Source of the DNA: Actinomycetes bacterium
GTDB lineage: Bacteria > Actinomycetota > Acidimicrobiia > Acidimicrobiales > Ilumatobacteraceae
Length of the DNA: 64,000 nucleotides
Direction: 5' to 3'
Assembly (NCBI GenBank): GCA_021414085.1
Contig: JAIOPC010000004.1
Coordinates: 1-64,000 of the forward strand
Shown: piece after piece, positions 8,031 to 15,622 of the stretch
Position numbering within the stretch: position 1 is the first letter of the stretch
Layout of the letters: every line of letters starts with the position of its first letter
Notes under the pieces: model-generated
Database searches by the model: none
Told to the model about the DNA's origin: nothing
Seen by the model: the letters and a program-made list of their open reading frames with translations, nothing else
Translations under genes and position numbers: made by a program

Positions 8031-9803
8031 ATGTCAGCCACCCTTCCCGGCGCGAATCCCGCGTCGTTGCCCCCTGCAATTCTCGGCCAGCGCTATCGGC
8101 TGGAACGAAAACTCGCGCAAGGAGGCATGGCCGAAGTGTGGCTCGGCACCGACCTGTCGCTGACGCGACATGTGGCGGTGAAGCTGCTGAAGTCGAATCT
8201 CGCGGCCGACCCAATCGTGGCCGAACGCTTTCGCCGAGAGGCAATTGCGGTCGCACAATTGAGCCATCCGAACATCGTCGCCGTCTACGACGCGATCGAC
8301 GATGTCATCGGCGGTGCCAGGCGCCAAGCGGTGGTGATGCAACTGGTTGACGGCAAGAGCCTGCGTCAGTTGCTTGACGAACAGAACCGGCTGAGCCCGG
8401 AACTGACGATGCACATCGGCATCTGTGTCGGCGCGGCACTCGACTGCGCGCACCGGGCCAACCTCGTGCATCGCGACATCAAGCCGGGCAACATCCTGAT
8501 CACCTTGGATGGGCGGGTACTACTTACCGACTTCGGCATCGCCAAGGGCCTCGATGGCGGCGACGACGACCTCACCAGCCCGAACGTGATGATGGGCACC
8601 GCCAAGTACCTCTCACCCGAGCAGGTACGGGGCCGCAAGCTCGATGGTCGCGCCGATCTGTACTCACTCGGCCTCGTGCTGTACGAGTGCCTTGCCGGCC
8701 GCGTTCCGTTCTTGGGCGAGACCGATGCCGACACAGCGTTGGCGAGGCTGAACCGCGATCCAACCGACATCACTCGTCTGCGGCCGACGCTCCCCCAGGG
8801 GTTGGCAGCACTGATCCATCGGCTGCTCGCCTTGCGCCCGAGCGACCGTTACGCGACAGGTGCCGAGCTGCGCACCGAACTGCAGCGCATCGCCGGTCAG
8901 CCCAAGCAGGACTACGGCAACGACACCAGCCGCGATGTCTCACGCGGCACGCCTTCGCGCGGCCGACCCGCCGGCCCAGCGCTCAGTGGCGCCACCACGC
9001 TGCCCAGTGCAACCGGGCCCGGCGCCGCCCGCCGCGGCACGCCCGTGCACGGAGGTCGCGCGCCGACACCCGTCGGCGGCTACCAACCACGCCCGGGCCG
9101 ACCTGCTGGCGCCGCCGTTCGCGCCGACCGCACACCGCCTTCCACCGTTCGTCCACGTCAGCAACCGAACCGCAAGTTCGAACACCGCGCCGGGCCATCG
9201 TCGATCGTCGTCGGCGTGTTGCTGGTCACCGCATTCATTGTTGCCGTGGTCCTCTGGGTCACTATCGGGCGCGACGACCCAGGTTCGAACCCCGGATCCG
9301 ACTCGGTGGTTCCTGGCGACTCGACCGCCCTCACCGCTCTTACCGGGTCGGGCGCGGCCGACATTGTGAGCGTCCAGACCTTCGACCCCGAGGGCACCGA
9401 CCCTGAAGAGCGCGACGACTTGATTGCGAATGCCACCGACGGCAACGTGGCAACGGCGTGGACCACGCTGTGTTACGAGAACCGTTTCATGAGCGGCAAG
9501 ACCGGCGTCGGTCTGGTCGCTGATTTGGGCAGCGCCCGCAGCGGCACCTTCACCGTTGTGCTCGGCAGTGCCCCGTATCAAGTAAAGGTCTTCGCGAGCG
9601 CACAGGGCACCGCACCGGGGACGTTTGGCGGGTGGGGCACACCGATCGGCGAATTCAACGGGCTAGAGGCGCAAACGGTCTCCGTCGAGTTGACGACCCC
9701 GGCTCGCTTCGTGCTCGTTTCATTCAACGAACTCGGTACCGACGCTGGGTGCACCAACGACAACGACTTCCGCGGCAGCATCCAAGAGATGTACATCGCC
9801 TAA
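8031..9803 (+). CDS. membrane Ser/Thr protein kinase with extracellular discoidin-like domain
   Basis: 590 residues. Kinase domain residues 20-290: glycine loop LAQGGMAEVW, Lys in HVAVKLLKS (about 49), catalytic loop HRDIKPGN (147-154), DFG (about 166) and MGTAKYLSPEQV activation-loop end, so all catalytic residues are present. A proline/arginine-rich linker follows, one TM segment about 390-410 (VGVLLVTAFIVAVVLWV), then an extracellular domain with FDPEGTD, DGNVATAWTT and TGVGLVADLGSA. That C-terminal domain closely resembles the one at the end of mycobacterial MurJ (MviN), which follows an inactive kinase domain. Start ATG 8031 chosen; GTG 8022 is an alternative. No murJ gene occurs at this locus. 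Confidence 0.87.
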   Translation: MSATLPGANPASLPPAILGQRYRLERKLAQGGMAEVWLGTDLSLTRHVAVKLLKSNLAADPIVAERFRREAIAVAQLSHPNIVAVYDAIDDVIGGARRQAVVMQLVDGKSLRQLLDEQNRLSPELTMHIGICVGAALDCAHRANLVHRDIKPGNILITLDGRVLLTDFGIAKGLDGGDDDLTSPNVMMGTAKYLSPEQVRGRKLDGRADLYSLGLVLYECLAGRVPFLGETDADTALARLNRDPTDITRLRPTLPQGLAALIHRLLALRPSDRYATGAELRTELQRIAGQPKQDYGNDTSRDVSRGTPSRGRPAGPALSGATTLPSATGPGAARRGTPVHGGRAPTPVGGYQPRPGRPAGAAVRADRTPPSTVRPRQQPNRKFEHRAGPSSIVVGVLLVTAFIVAVVLWVTIGRDDPGSNPGSDSVVPGDSTALTALTGSGAADIVSVQTFDPEGTDPEERDDLIANATDGNVATAWTTLCYENRFMSGKTGVGLVADLGSARSGTFTVVLGSAPYQVKVFASAQGTAPGTFGGWGTPIGEFNGLEAQTVSVELTTPARFVLVSFNELGTDAGCTNDNDFRGSIQEMYIA

Positions 9804-9806
9804 TCT
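9801..9806 (+). promoter_or_regulatory. candidate -10 element for the ECF sigma gene
   Basis: TAATCT, formed partly by the TAA stop of the kinase gene, then 6 nt, then an in-frame ATC at 9813. Same geometry as the leaderless promoters elsewhere in the window, but with an unusual start codon. Confidence 0.35.
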
Positions 9807-9842
9807 CGCCACATCGCTGCACCACTCGACGACCAATCGCTG

Positions 9843-10412
9843 GTGACCGCAGCACAAGCCGGTGATCGCGGAGCTCTCGATCAGTTGCTGCGTCGCCACT
9901 ACGACCGCATGCACGCGGTTTGCCGACGAATTACCGGCAACGAGGCCGACGCAGCGGATGCAGCACAGGAGGCAATGATCGCCGTCGTGCGCGGGCTTGC
10001 TCGCTTCGACGGACGATCTGCGTTCGGAACCTGGGTCTACCGCATTGCCACCAACGCCAGCCTCGACGAGTTGCGTCGGCGTCGGCGCCGACCTCAGCTG
10101 GCAGGCCGCGATCGCGAGGAGTTTCAGGAGCCGATCGATCACGACGGCGAGCTGCGTATCGACCACATGGCGGATCGCTTCCAACTCGATGCCGCGTTGG
10201 CTGACCTGCCGGAGGACTTTCGCGTCCCGGTGGTGCTGCGCGATGTCGCCGACCTCGATTACGCGGAGATTGCCGAAGTGCTCAACGTGCCGATCGGCAC
10301 CGTCAAGAGCCGCATCGCTCGCGGTCGGGCGCAGGTGGCCGACGCGATTTCCAGGGGTAATGGGAACCAAGTACAGGATCCTGATCGTCCAACACCTGGT
10401 AACTCGACATGA
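9843..10412 (+). CDS. ECF RNA polymerase sigma factor (SigM-like)
   Basis: 189-residue ECF sigma-70 factor. Region 2 includes ALDQLLRRHYDRMHAVC and the AADAAQEAMIAVVRGLARFDGRSAFGTWVYRIATN segment; region 4 includes LPEDFRVPVVLRDVADLDYAEIAEVL and PIGTVKSRIARGR. It recruits RNA polymerase to a stress or envelope regulon. It sits where mycobacteria have sigM, immediately before its anti-sigma factor (ATGA overlap). GTG 9843 is the first conventional start, but the frame stays open upstream and encodes DDQSLV just before it, typical of ECF N-termini, so translation may begin at an ATC codon at 9813. Confidence 0.9.
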   Translation: MTAAQAGDRGALDQLLRRHYDRMHAVCRRITGNEADAADAAQEAMIAVVRGLARFDGRSAFGTWVYRIATNASLDELRRRRRRPQLAGRDREEFQEPIDHDGELRIDHMADRFQLDAALADLPEDFRVPVVLRDVADLDYAEIAEVLNVPIGTVKSRIARGRAQVADAISRGNGNQVQDPDRPTPGNST

Positions 10413-11197
10413 AGCCACACCCAACCCCCGAGCAAGCACTCGCGAGCGCCTATCTGGACGGCGACGTGACCGCCGCGGAACGCGCCCGTGTTGATGGATC
10501 GCCGGAGTTACTGGCTTTGGTCGCATCGATGCGCCATGCCGTCTCGTTGATTGCGGCCGTCACCCCGCCCCCAGATGCCGGCCGCGAGGCCGCGCTCGCC
10601 GCCGCGCTCGCCGAGTTCGATACCCGCACCAACGGCAATCTCAACAGCACGAGCAACGTGATCTCGCTCGATAGCCATCGGCGGTGGCCAGCCGCTGTTC
10701 TCACCGCCGCTGCGGCCGTCGTCCTGGTTGGCGTGGTGGGAATCAGCGTGTTGCGCGACACCAGCGACCACAAGTCGGAGTCCGCCGCGCTGGCAACCGA
10801 CGACGAAGCGACCAAACGATCCGATACCGGCGTGGCCGACGGCGCAGTCGCCGGTGCGCAGCCGACAGGCGGCGCCGACGAGGTCATCTTGCAGTCGTCC
10901 GTCGCCACGCTTGAGATCGACGACCCACAAGATCTGCTCACGCTCGCACCCCCGGCGCCCTACGCCGACACAGCGCCGGTCGCCGACACAACCGGCATCG
11001 CGGCGGAAACGGCGACCTCGGCAGAACGACTCGACTCGTACAACGTCGACGCTCTCGCATGCATGACCGACACCCAGGTCTTCCTTGCCGACATCTCGTA
11101 CCGAGGCATGCTCGCGATCGCCGTACGCGATACGGTCACCGGCGTGACCGAGGCGATCGACAGCAACTGCCGAGTGCTCGCCCGCGTCAACTCGTAG
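10409..11197 (+). CDS. membrane anti-sigma factor
   Basis: 262 residues. The N-terminal cytoplasmic part (residues 1-85) begins with a helix ALASAYLDGDVTAAERARVD typical of anti-sigma factors. A single TM segment (about 93-115, AVLTAAAAVVLVGVVGISVL) leads to an extracytoplasmic C-terminal domain with two cysteines (DALACMTD and DSNCRVL). No HxxxCxxC zinc motif is visible, so it would be a non-ZAS type. The ATG overlaps the sigma factor stop by 4 nt, the usual coupling that keeps the pair stoichiometric. Corresponds by position to mycobacterial RsmA (Rv3912). Signal sensed is unknown. Confidence 0.82.
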   Translation: MKPHPTPEQALASAYLDGDVTAAERARVDGSPELLALVASMRHAVSLIAAVTPPPDAGREAALAAALAEFDTRTNGNLNSTSNVISLDSHRRWPAAVLTAAAAVVLVGVVGISVLRDTSDHKSESAALATDDEATKRSDTGVADGAVAGAQPTGGADEVILQSSVATLEIDDPQDLLTLAPPAPYADTAPVADTTGIAAETATSAERLDSYNVDALACMTDTQVFLADISYRGMLAIAVRDTVTGVTEAIDSNCRVLARVNS

Positions 11198-11205
11198 CGG
11201 CGACC

Positions 11206-11841
11206 ATGCAGGTCACACTGCTCACCGCCACGGCACTTGCCGCCATCACCAACTGGTTCGCGCGTTGGCGCGACGATGAACGGCTCGAGACATGGGTGAA
11301 GCCGTTGACCACCATGCTGGTCATCGGGTTGGCCATCGCCAACGATGCGGAGATCAAGTACTCCGGCATTGCCGTCGTCGCGCTCGTGTTGTGCCTGGAA
11401 GGCGATATCGCGCTGATGCCGGCCGTCGACAAGTTCATCGTCGGTCTTGCATCGTTCTTGCTCGGGCACTTGGCTTTCATCGTCTTGTTTGCGCGCTACG
11501 GCATGCCCCACCGCGGACTGGGCGCCATCGCAATCGGTGGCGCTGTCGTCCTGGCGGCGACGGCCGGACGCGTGATCGTGCGCGGTGCCGCGCGTAAGGA
11601 CCCCGCAATGCGGATACCCGTCGTCGCGTACCTGCTGGTGATCTGCACCATGACCGTGTGCGGTTGGGCAACAGGCCGTGGCTGGGTCATCGCTGGTACC
11701 ACGCTCTTCGTCATCAGCGACACCCTGCTCGGCTGGGGTCGCTTTGCTCGCGAGAGCGACAATGATTCGCGCTGGCATTCCGTTGCGGTGATGGTCACCT
11801 ATCACGGCGCAATCGCCGCGCTGGCCCTCAGTCTTTGGTAG
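11206..11841 (+). CDS. YhhN/TMEM86-family membrane protein (lysoplasmalogenase-like)
   Basis: 211-residue integral membrane protein with about seven to eight hydrophobic segments. Family-type features are the first loop TWVKPLTTMLVIGLA (a conserved KP in the second helix), CLEGDIALM and the late LFVISDTLLGWGRF with a conserved Asp. YhhN/TMEM86 proteins hydrolyse the vinyl ether bond of lysoplasmalogen in animals; in bacteria the substrate is not established. Start ATG 11206 follows the anti-sigma stop by 8 nt, so it is probably in the same transcript. Confidence 0.78.
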   Translation: MQVTLLTATALAAITNWFARWRDDERLETWVKPLTTMLVIGLAIANDAEIKYSGIAVVALVLCLEGDIALMPAVDKFIVGLASFLLGHLAFIVLFARYGMPHRGLGAIAIGGAVVLAATAGRVIVRGAARKDPAMRIPVVAYLLVICTMTVCGWATGRGWVIAGTTLFVISDTLLGWGRFARESDNDSRWHSVAVMVTYHGAIAALALSLW

Positions 11842-11870
11842 CGGGCCTTTGGCCTTCGTGACCTGATAGG

Positions 11871-11876
11871 TAGGCT
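11871..11876 (+). promoter_or_regulatory. -10 element for the 115-aa membrane protein / trxB operon (leaderless)
   Basis: TAGGCT, 7 nt before ATG 11884. First promoter-like sequence upstream of the thioredoxin reductase gene. Confidence 0.5.
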
Positions 11877-11883
11877 CGGCCCC

Positions 11884-12231
11884 ATGCCGGGTAATCCGTT
11901 GACTGATAGCAAATGGGCCCCCGACCTCGCCGACAGCGTCGAGCGCATGGTCGGCAAGGTGCGCAGCGTCGCCACCGACAACGCGGTGAAGGCGTCGCGC
12001 GGCATCGTCTTCGGAATCCTTGGCCTGATGGCACTGCTCGTCGCCGCACCGCTGGGGGTCATCGTCTTCACCCGCTTCGCCCAGATTGTGCTCAGCCGCG
12101 TCACGCGGACCGATCACGCCACCACGGTCTGGCTTTCGTATCTGATCACTGGTGGCTTGCTGATGCTCGCCGGCTTCTTCGCCCTCGCCAAGCGCCACCC
12201 CAAAAAGGTGAATGACGAGACCGGCAAGTGA
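11884..12231 (+). CDS. small two-TM membrane protein upstream of trxB
   Basis: 115 residues with two hydrophobic segments (about 42-65, VFGILGLMALLVAAPLGVIV, and 80-103, VWLSYLITGGLLMLAGFFAL), a charged N-terminal amphipathic stretch and a basic C-terminus. It resembles the small phage-holin-superfamily-like or DUF-type membrane proteins of actinobacteria, but I do not recognise a named family. The stop codon overlaps the trxB GTG start by 4 nt (12228-12231), so the two are translationally coupled; a link to redox control at the membrane is speculation. Confidence 0.75.
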   Translation: MPGNPLTDSKWAPDLADSVERMVGKVRSVATDNAVKASRGIVFGILGLMALLVAAPLGVIVFTRFAQIVLSRVTRTDHATTVWLSYLITGGLLMLAGFFALAKRHPKKVNDETGK

Positions 12232-13187
12232 GCCACCACCCCTTGAGCCACCACCATGTCATCATCATCGGTTCTGGCCCGGCCGGGCTGACGGCCGCGA
12301 TCTACACGGCTCGCGCCAACCTGGCCCCCTTGGTCATCGAGGGCGAGCCCTCCAGCACCAGCGATCAGCCGGGCGGCCAGTTGATGTTGACCACCGAAGT
12401 CGAGAACTTTCCAGGCTTTCCTACGGGCATCATGGGCCCCGAGTTGATGCTGCAGTGCCGCGATCAGGCCGCCCGCTTCGGCACCGAGTTCCTCACCGCC
12501 AAGGTGACGGCCGTCGATTTCAGTGAGCGCCCGTTCAAGGTCTGGGTGCGCGACGAGCTGTACACCGCCGACGCCATCATCGTCAGCACGGGTGCCCAAA
12601 GCCTGATGCTCGGTCTCGAAAACGAGAGTCGCCTGCTCGGACACGGCGTTTCCACGTGTGCAACCTGCGATGGTTTCTTCTTCCGCGGTCAAGAAATCGC
12701 GGTTGTCGGCGGCGGCGACAGTGCGATTGAAGAAGCGACCTTCCTCACCAAATTCGCCACCAAGGTCTTGCTGCTGGTGCGCCGCGACGAGTTGCGGGCC
12801 AGCAAGATCATGCAGCAGCGGGCGCTCAACAACCCCAAGATCGAGATCGTCTGGAACACCGTGGTCGACGACCTGCTCGGTACCGACAAGTTGGAAGGCG
12901 CAGTTGTGCGCAACCTGGCGACCGGCGCTGTCACCACGCTGCCGGTCACGGGACTCTTCGTTGCCATCGGTCACCGCCCGAACACCGATTTGTTCAAGGG
13001 CGTGCTGCAGATGGAGGACAACGGCTATCTGGTCACGCAGCCCGGAAGCACGTACACCAATGTTGAGGGCGTTTTCGCCTGTGGCGACGTGCAAGACCAC
13101 ACCTACCGCCAGGCCGTCACCGCCGCCGGCTCGGGGTGCATGGCGGCGATCGACACCGAGCGCTGGTTGGAAGCGGCACACGGCTGA
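12228..13187 (+). CDS. trxB: thioredoxin reductase
   Basis: 319-residue NADPH-dependent flavoprotein that reduces thioredoxin. FAD-binding GSGPAGLTAAIYTARA near residue 16, the redox-active CATC (VSTCATCDGFF, about 143-146), NADPH-binding VVGGGDSAIEEA (about 158) and the C-terminal FAD motif GVFACGDVQD. Length is typical. It starts with a GTG overlapping the upstream gene and lies 83 bp before trxA, the arrangement seen in mycobacteria and streptomycetes close to oriC. Confidence 0.97.
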   Translation: MSHHPLSHHHVIIIGSGPAGLTAAIYTARANLAPLVIEGEPSSTSDQPGGQLMLTTEVENFPGFPTGIMGPELMLQCRDQAARFGTEFLTAKVTAVDFSERPFKVWVRDELYTADAIIVSTGAQSLMLGLENESRLLGHGVSTCATCDGFFFRGQEIAVVGGGDSAIEEATFLTKFATKVLLLVRRDELRASKIMQQRALNNPKIEIVWNTVVDDLLGTDKLEGAVVRNLATGAVTTLPVTGLFVAIGHRPNTDLFKGVLQMEDNGYLVTQPGSTYTNVEGVFACGDVQDHTYRQAVTAAGSGCMAAIDTERWLEAAHG

Positions 13188-13270
13188 ATCGGTTACGAGG
13201 CTGGAATGCTTGCTCCGCTGCGCCGGTTGCACAGAGATAGCATCACGATCCCGACCGAAAGGACCCCAAG

Positions 13271-13606
13271 ATGGCCGACGGCATCGTCACCCTCACAACT
13301 TCCAACTTCGACGAACAGGTCACCGGTAGCGACAAGCCCGTAGTGGTCGACTTCTGGGCCGAATGGTGCGGTCCGTGCAAGATGATCGCCCCCATCCTCG
13401 CCGAAATCGCCACCGAGCAGCCGGGCGTCACCATCGCCAAGCTCAACGTCGACGAAAACCCCGATCTCGCCATGCGTTTCAACGTGATGAGCATTCCCAC
13501 CCTGCTGATCTTCGACAAGGGTGAGGTGCGCAAGCGCATCGTCGGTGCGAAAGGCAAGAGCCAACTCCTTCAGGAGCTGAACGAATTCCTGCCTACCTCC
13601 CGCTGA
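13271..13606 (+). CDS. trxA: thioredoxin
   Basis: 111-residue thioredoxin with the active site [10 protein letters not shown] (Cys at about 34 and 37), the conserved cis-proline in MSIPTLLIF and the N-terminal FDEQV helix. It reduces protein disulphides in the cytoplasm using TrxB and NADPH. Unlike many genes here it has a leader with a Shine-Dalgarno sequence (AAAGGA, about 12 nt before the ATG) and a possible TAGCAT -10 about 38 nt upstream, so it may also be transcribed separately from trxB. Its last 22 nt overlap the cwlM-like gene. Confidence 0.97.
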   Translation: MADGIVTLTTSNFDEQVTGSDKPVVVDFWAEWCGPCKMIAPILAEIATEQPGVTIAKLNVDENPDLAMRFNVMSIPTLLIFDKGEVRKRIVGAKGKSQLLQELNEFLPTSR

Positions 13607-14592
13607 CACCCGGTCAGCGCGGCGAGGCCATTCGCGATCTTCAACGCCGCCTCGGTGCCGCCGGGTTGCTGTCGGCGGATTCTGCCGCGAGCTCGGCCGA
13701 GGCGGGGGTGTTCTGTGCCGCCACTGAGGCAGCGGTGCGCGCCTTCCAGCACACCCGCGGGCTCCCCGAGACCGGCATCTGCGATCAGGCCACCTGGACC
13801 GCCTTGGTCGAGGCCTCATGGAAATTCGGTGATCGCCAACTGATCCTGACCGCCCCGAACATGCGCGGCGACGACATCGCCGAGCTGCAATCTCGGCTCG
13901 CCCGCCTCGGCTTCGACTGTGGCCGAGTCGATGGCATCTTCGGACCGCGCACCAACCGCGCCCTGGTCGACTTTCAATCCAACTGCGGTATCCGAAGCGA
14001 TGGCGTCTGCGGGCCCAAGACGGTGCGCGCCATCATGTTGGTCAGCTCCCAATCGGGCGACGGCCCTGGAGTGGGGGCCGTGCGCGACCGCGAGCAGTTG
14101 CGCATCGGTTTGGCCTCAGTTGCCCATTGTCGGGTCGTGGTCGGTCAGTTCGGTGGGCTGAGCGGTCTCACCCGTTCGTTGGCCGGCGAGCTGCGCCAGC
14201 GGGGCGCCACGGTGATGTCGCTCGATGAGCCCGAGGCCGTTGCCCAGGCTGTCGTTGCCAATCACTTCAACGCTCATGCCTACGTCGGTTTCGAGGCCAG
14301 GGCTGAGGCGTCGGCGGTCGCATACTTCTACCAAGTGCCGACCTACGAATCCGCTGGCGGGCGCGCGCTTGCTGAGCTGATTGTTGATCAGCTCAACGAA
14401 CAGCAAGTGCTCGCCGGGGTTGCCGGTCTCGTTCCGACCGCACGCGGGCGGCGTTTGCCGGTGTTGCGCGAGACCCGGATGCCCGCAGTGCTGTTGCAGG
14501 TCGGCCCGGTGAGAGCCGCGACCGACGCAACGTCGCAGATAGCGACGGCGGTGCTGCACGCAATCGAGCTGTGGACATTACGAACAGGTTGA
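13585..14592 (+). CDS. CwlM-like peptidoglycan-binding/amidase_3-fold regulator
   Basis: 335 residues, no signal peptide, so cytoplasmic. Two N-terminal peptidoglycan-binding-1 repeats ([16 protein letters not shown] and [19 protein letters not shown]) are followed by an amidase_3-type domain (from about residue 168). The domain appears degenerate: the first zinc His of the usual DPGHGG is missing ([11 protein letters not shown]), and the usual VELGF Glu reads LLQVGP. Mycobacterial CwlM, in the same place, is a cytoplasmic regulator of MurA controlled by PknB, so a regulatory role is likely. Homology begins at [13 protein letters not shown]; the best start is ATT 13585, 8 nt after AGGAG (13572-13576) within trxA. 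CTG 13603 is an alternative. Confidence 0.8.
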   Translation: MPAYLPLTPGQRGEAIRDLQRRLGAAGLLSADSAASSAEAGVFCAATEAAVRAFQHTRGLPETGICDQATWTALVEASWKFGDRQLILTAPNMRGDDIAELQSRLARLGFDCGRVDGIFGPRTNRALVDFQSNCGIRSDGVCGPKTVRAIMLVSSQSGDGPGVGAVRDREQLRIGLASVAHCRVVVGQFGGLSGLTRSLAGELRQRGATVMSLDEPEAVAQAVVANHFNAHAYVGFEARAEASAVAYFYQVPTYESAGGRALAELIVDQLNEQQVLAGVAGLVPTARGRRLPVLRETRMPAVLLQVGPVRAATDATSQIATAVLHAIELWTLRTG

Positions 14593-14647
14593 GACTTTTT
14601 CCACAGCGTTGTCCACCGGTGTGCGTAAGGCTCAAGCAAAGGTTCCG

Positions 14648-14699
14648 CGCAGAATACCACTCTGCGTCTACAAGCTGGTGCTATTTACCACTCGCAGAG
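14648..14699. terminator. possible bidirectional terminator/alternative hairpins between cwlM-like gene and parB
   Basis: CGCAGA (14648-14653) pairs with TCTGCG (14661-14666) across a 7-nt loop, and the same CTCTGCG (14660-14666) can pair instead with CGCAGAG (14693-14699). The genes converge here. No T-tract follows, so termination is only suggested. Confidence 0.3.
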
Positions 14700-15622
14700 G
14701 TCATTTGGTGATAGATCCTCTCGAGATCCTCAAGATCGGCAAAGTTGATCACGACCTTGCCTTTGCCTGCGCCCATGGTAATGCTCACGCGTGTGGACAA
14801 GTGTTCGGCCAGTAGGCCCTCGAGTTCCAAGAGTCCTGGCGGACGAAGGCGGGTGGCGTCGGTGAGGCCAGCGCCGTCGGCAACCCGAGCACCGGAACCG
14901 ATCGCCTTTTCATCCTTGCTGGCGTCAGACGCTCCCCCACGATCACGCACGGCATCTTCCAGCATGCGCACCGACCACTGTTCGTTCACAGCCCGGCGCG
15001 CCAACTGCTCTTGGAACGCTCGATCGGGTGTGCCCAGCAATGCTTTGGCATGGCCGGCGCTCAGACGCCCGTCGGCGAGCAATGCCTGAATCGAAGGCGG
15101 CAGCGACATCAGCCGCAGGGTGTTGGTAACCGCCGAGCGACTCTTGCCCACCCGGGTTGCTACCTGCTCGTGGGTCAGCGAGAAGTCCTCAATCAGCTGC
15201 TGATAGGCAGCGGCTTCCTCCAACGGTGTCAGATCCTGGCGATGCAGGTTTTCGATCAATGCCCGCTCGATGGAACCCAGGTCGTCGGTGTCGCGAATGA
15301 TCGCTGGAATCACTGCCAAACCCGCCCGGGTGGCTGCCCGCCACCGGCGCTCGCCAGCAATCAGTTGGTAGGTGCCATCGCCCAATGGGCGCACCAGCAC
15401 TGGTTGCAGCACACCGATCTCGCGCACCGATTCGGCGAGTTCGCCCAACGCCTCCTCGTCGAAGTGCAGGCGTGGCTGCAGCGGATTGGGCTCGATTGCC
15501 GAGACAGCAATCTCCTCCAGCCGCGGCTGATCGCCTGGCGCCGCTGACGCACCAAATGCAGCAGTTGAGTCGCTGGGAATCAGCGCCCCCAAACCCTTAC
15601 CGAGTCCGCTCAGCCGGGCCAC
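14681..15622 (-). CDS. parB: chromosome partitioning protein ParB (CTPase clamp)
   Basis: 313-residue ParB. The N-terminal domain has the CTP-binding motif IAGERRWRAA (about 90), preceded by NPLQPR and followed by IENLHRQDLTPLEEA. The central HTH (THEQVATRVGKSRSAVTNTLRLMSLP) binds parS, and the last 60 residues form the dimerisation domain. It loads at parS and spreads as a sliding clamp for origin segregation and SMC loading. The start is one of two adjacent GTG codons (15625 or 15622) after a strong AAGGAGGTGA; spacing favours 15622. The 5' end overlaps parA. Two parS sites lie upstream of parA. Confidence 0.96.
   Translation of the reverse strand: MARLSGLGKGLGALIPSDSTAAFGASAAPGDQPRLEEIAVSAIEPNPLQPRLHFDEEALGELAESVREIGVLQPVLVRPLGDGTYQLIAGERRWRAATRAGLAVIPAIIRDTDDLGSIERALIENLHRQDLTPLEEAAAYQQLIEDFSLTHEQVATRVGKSRSAVTNTLRLMSLPPSIQALLADGRLSAGHAKALLGTPDRAFQEQLARRAVNEQWSVRMLEDAVRDRGGASDASKDEKAIGSGARVADGAGLTDATRLRPPGLLELEGLLAEHLSTRVSITMGAGKGKVVINFADLEDLERIYHQMTSASGK

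Noticed and set aside
10960-13232. Two long minus-strand frames (412 and 372 codons) opposite the YhhN/trxB region
   Set aside because: Shadows of conserved plus-strand genes; their sequences resemble no protein family.
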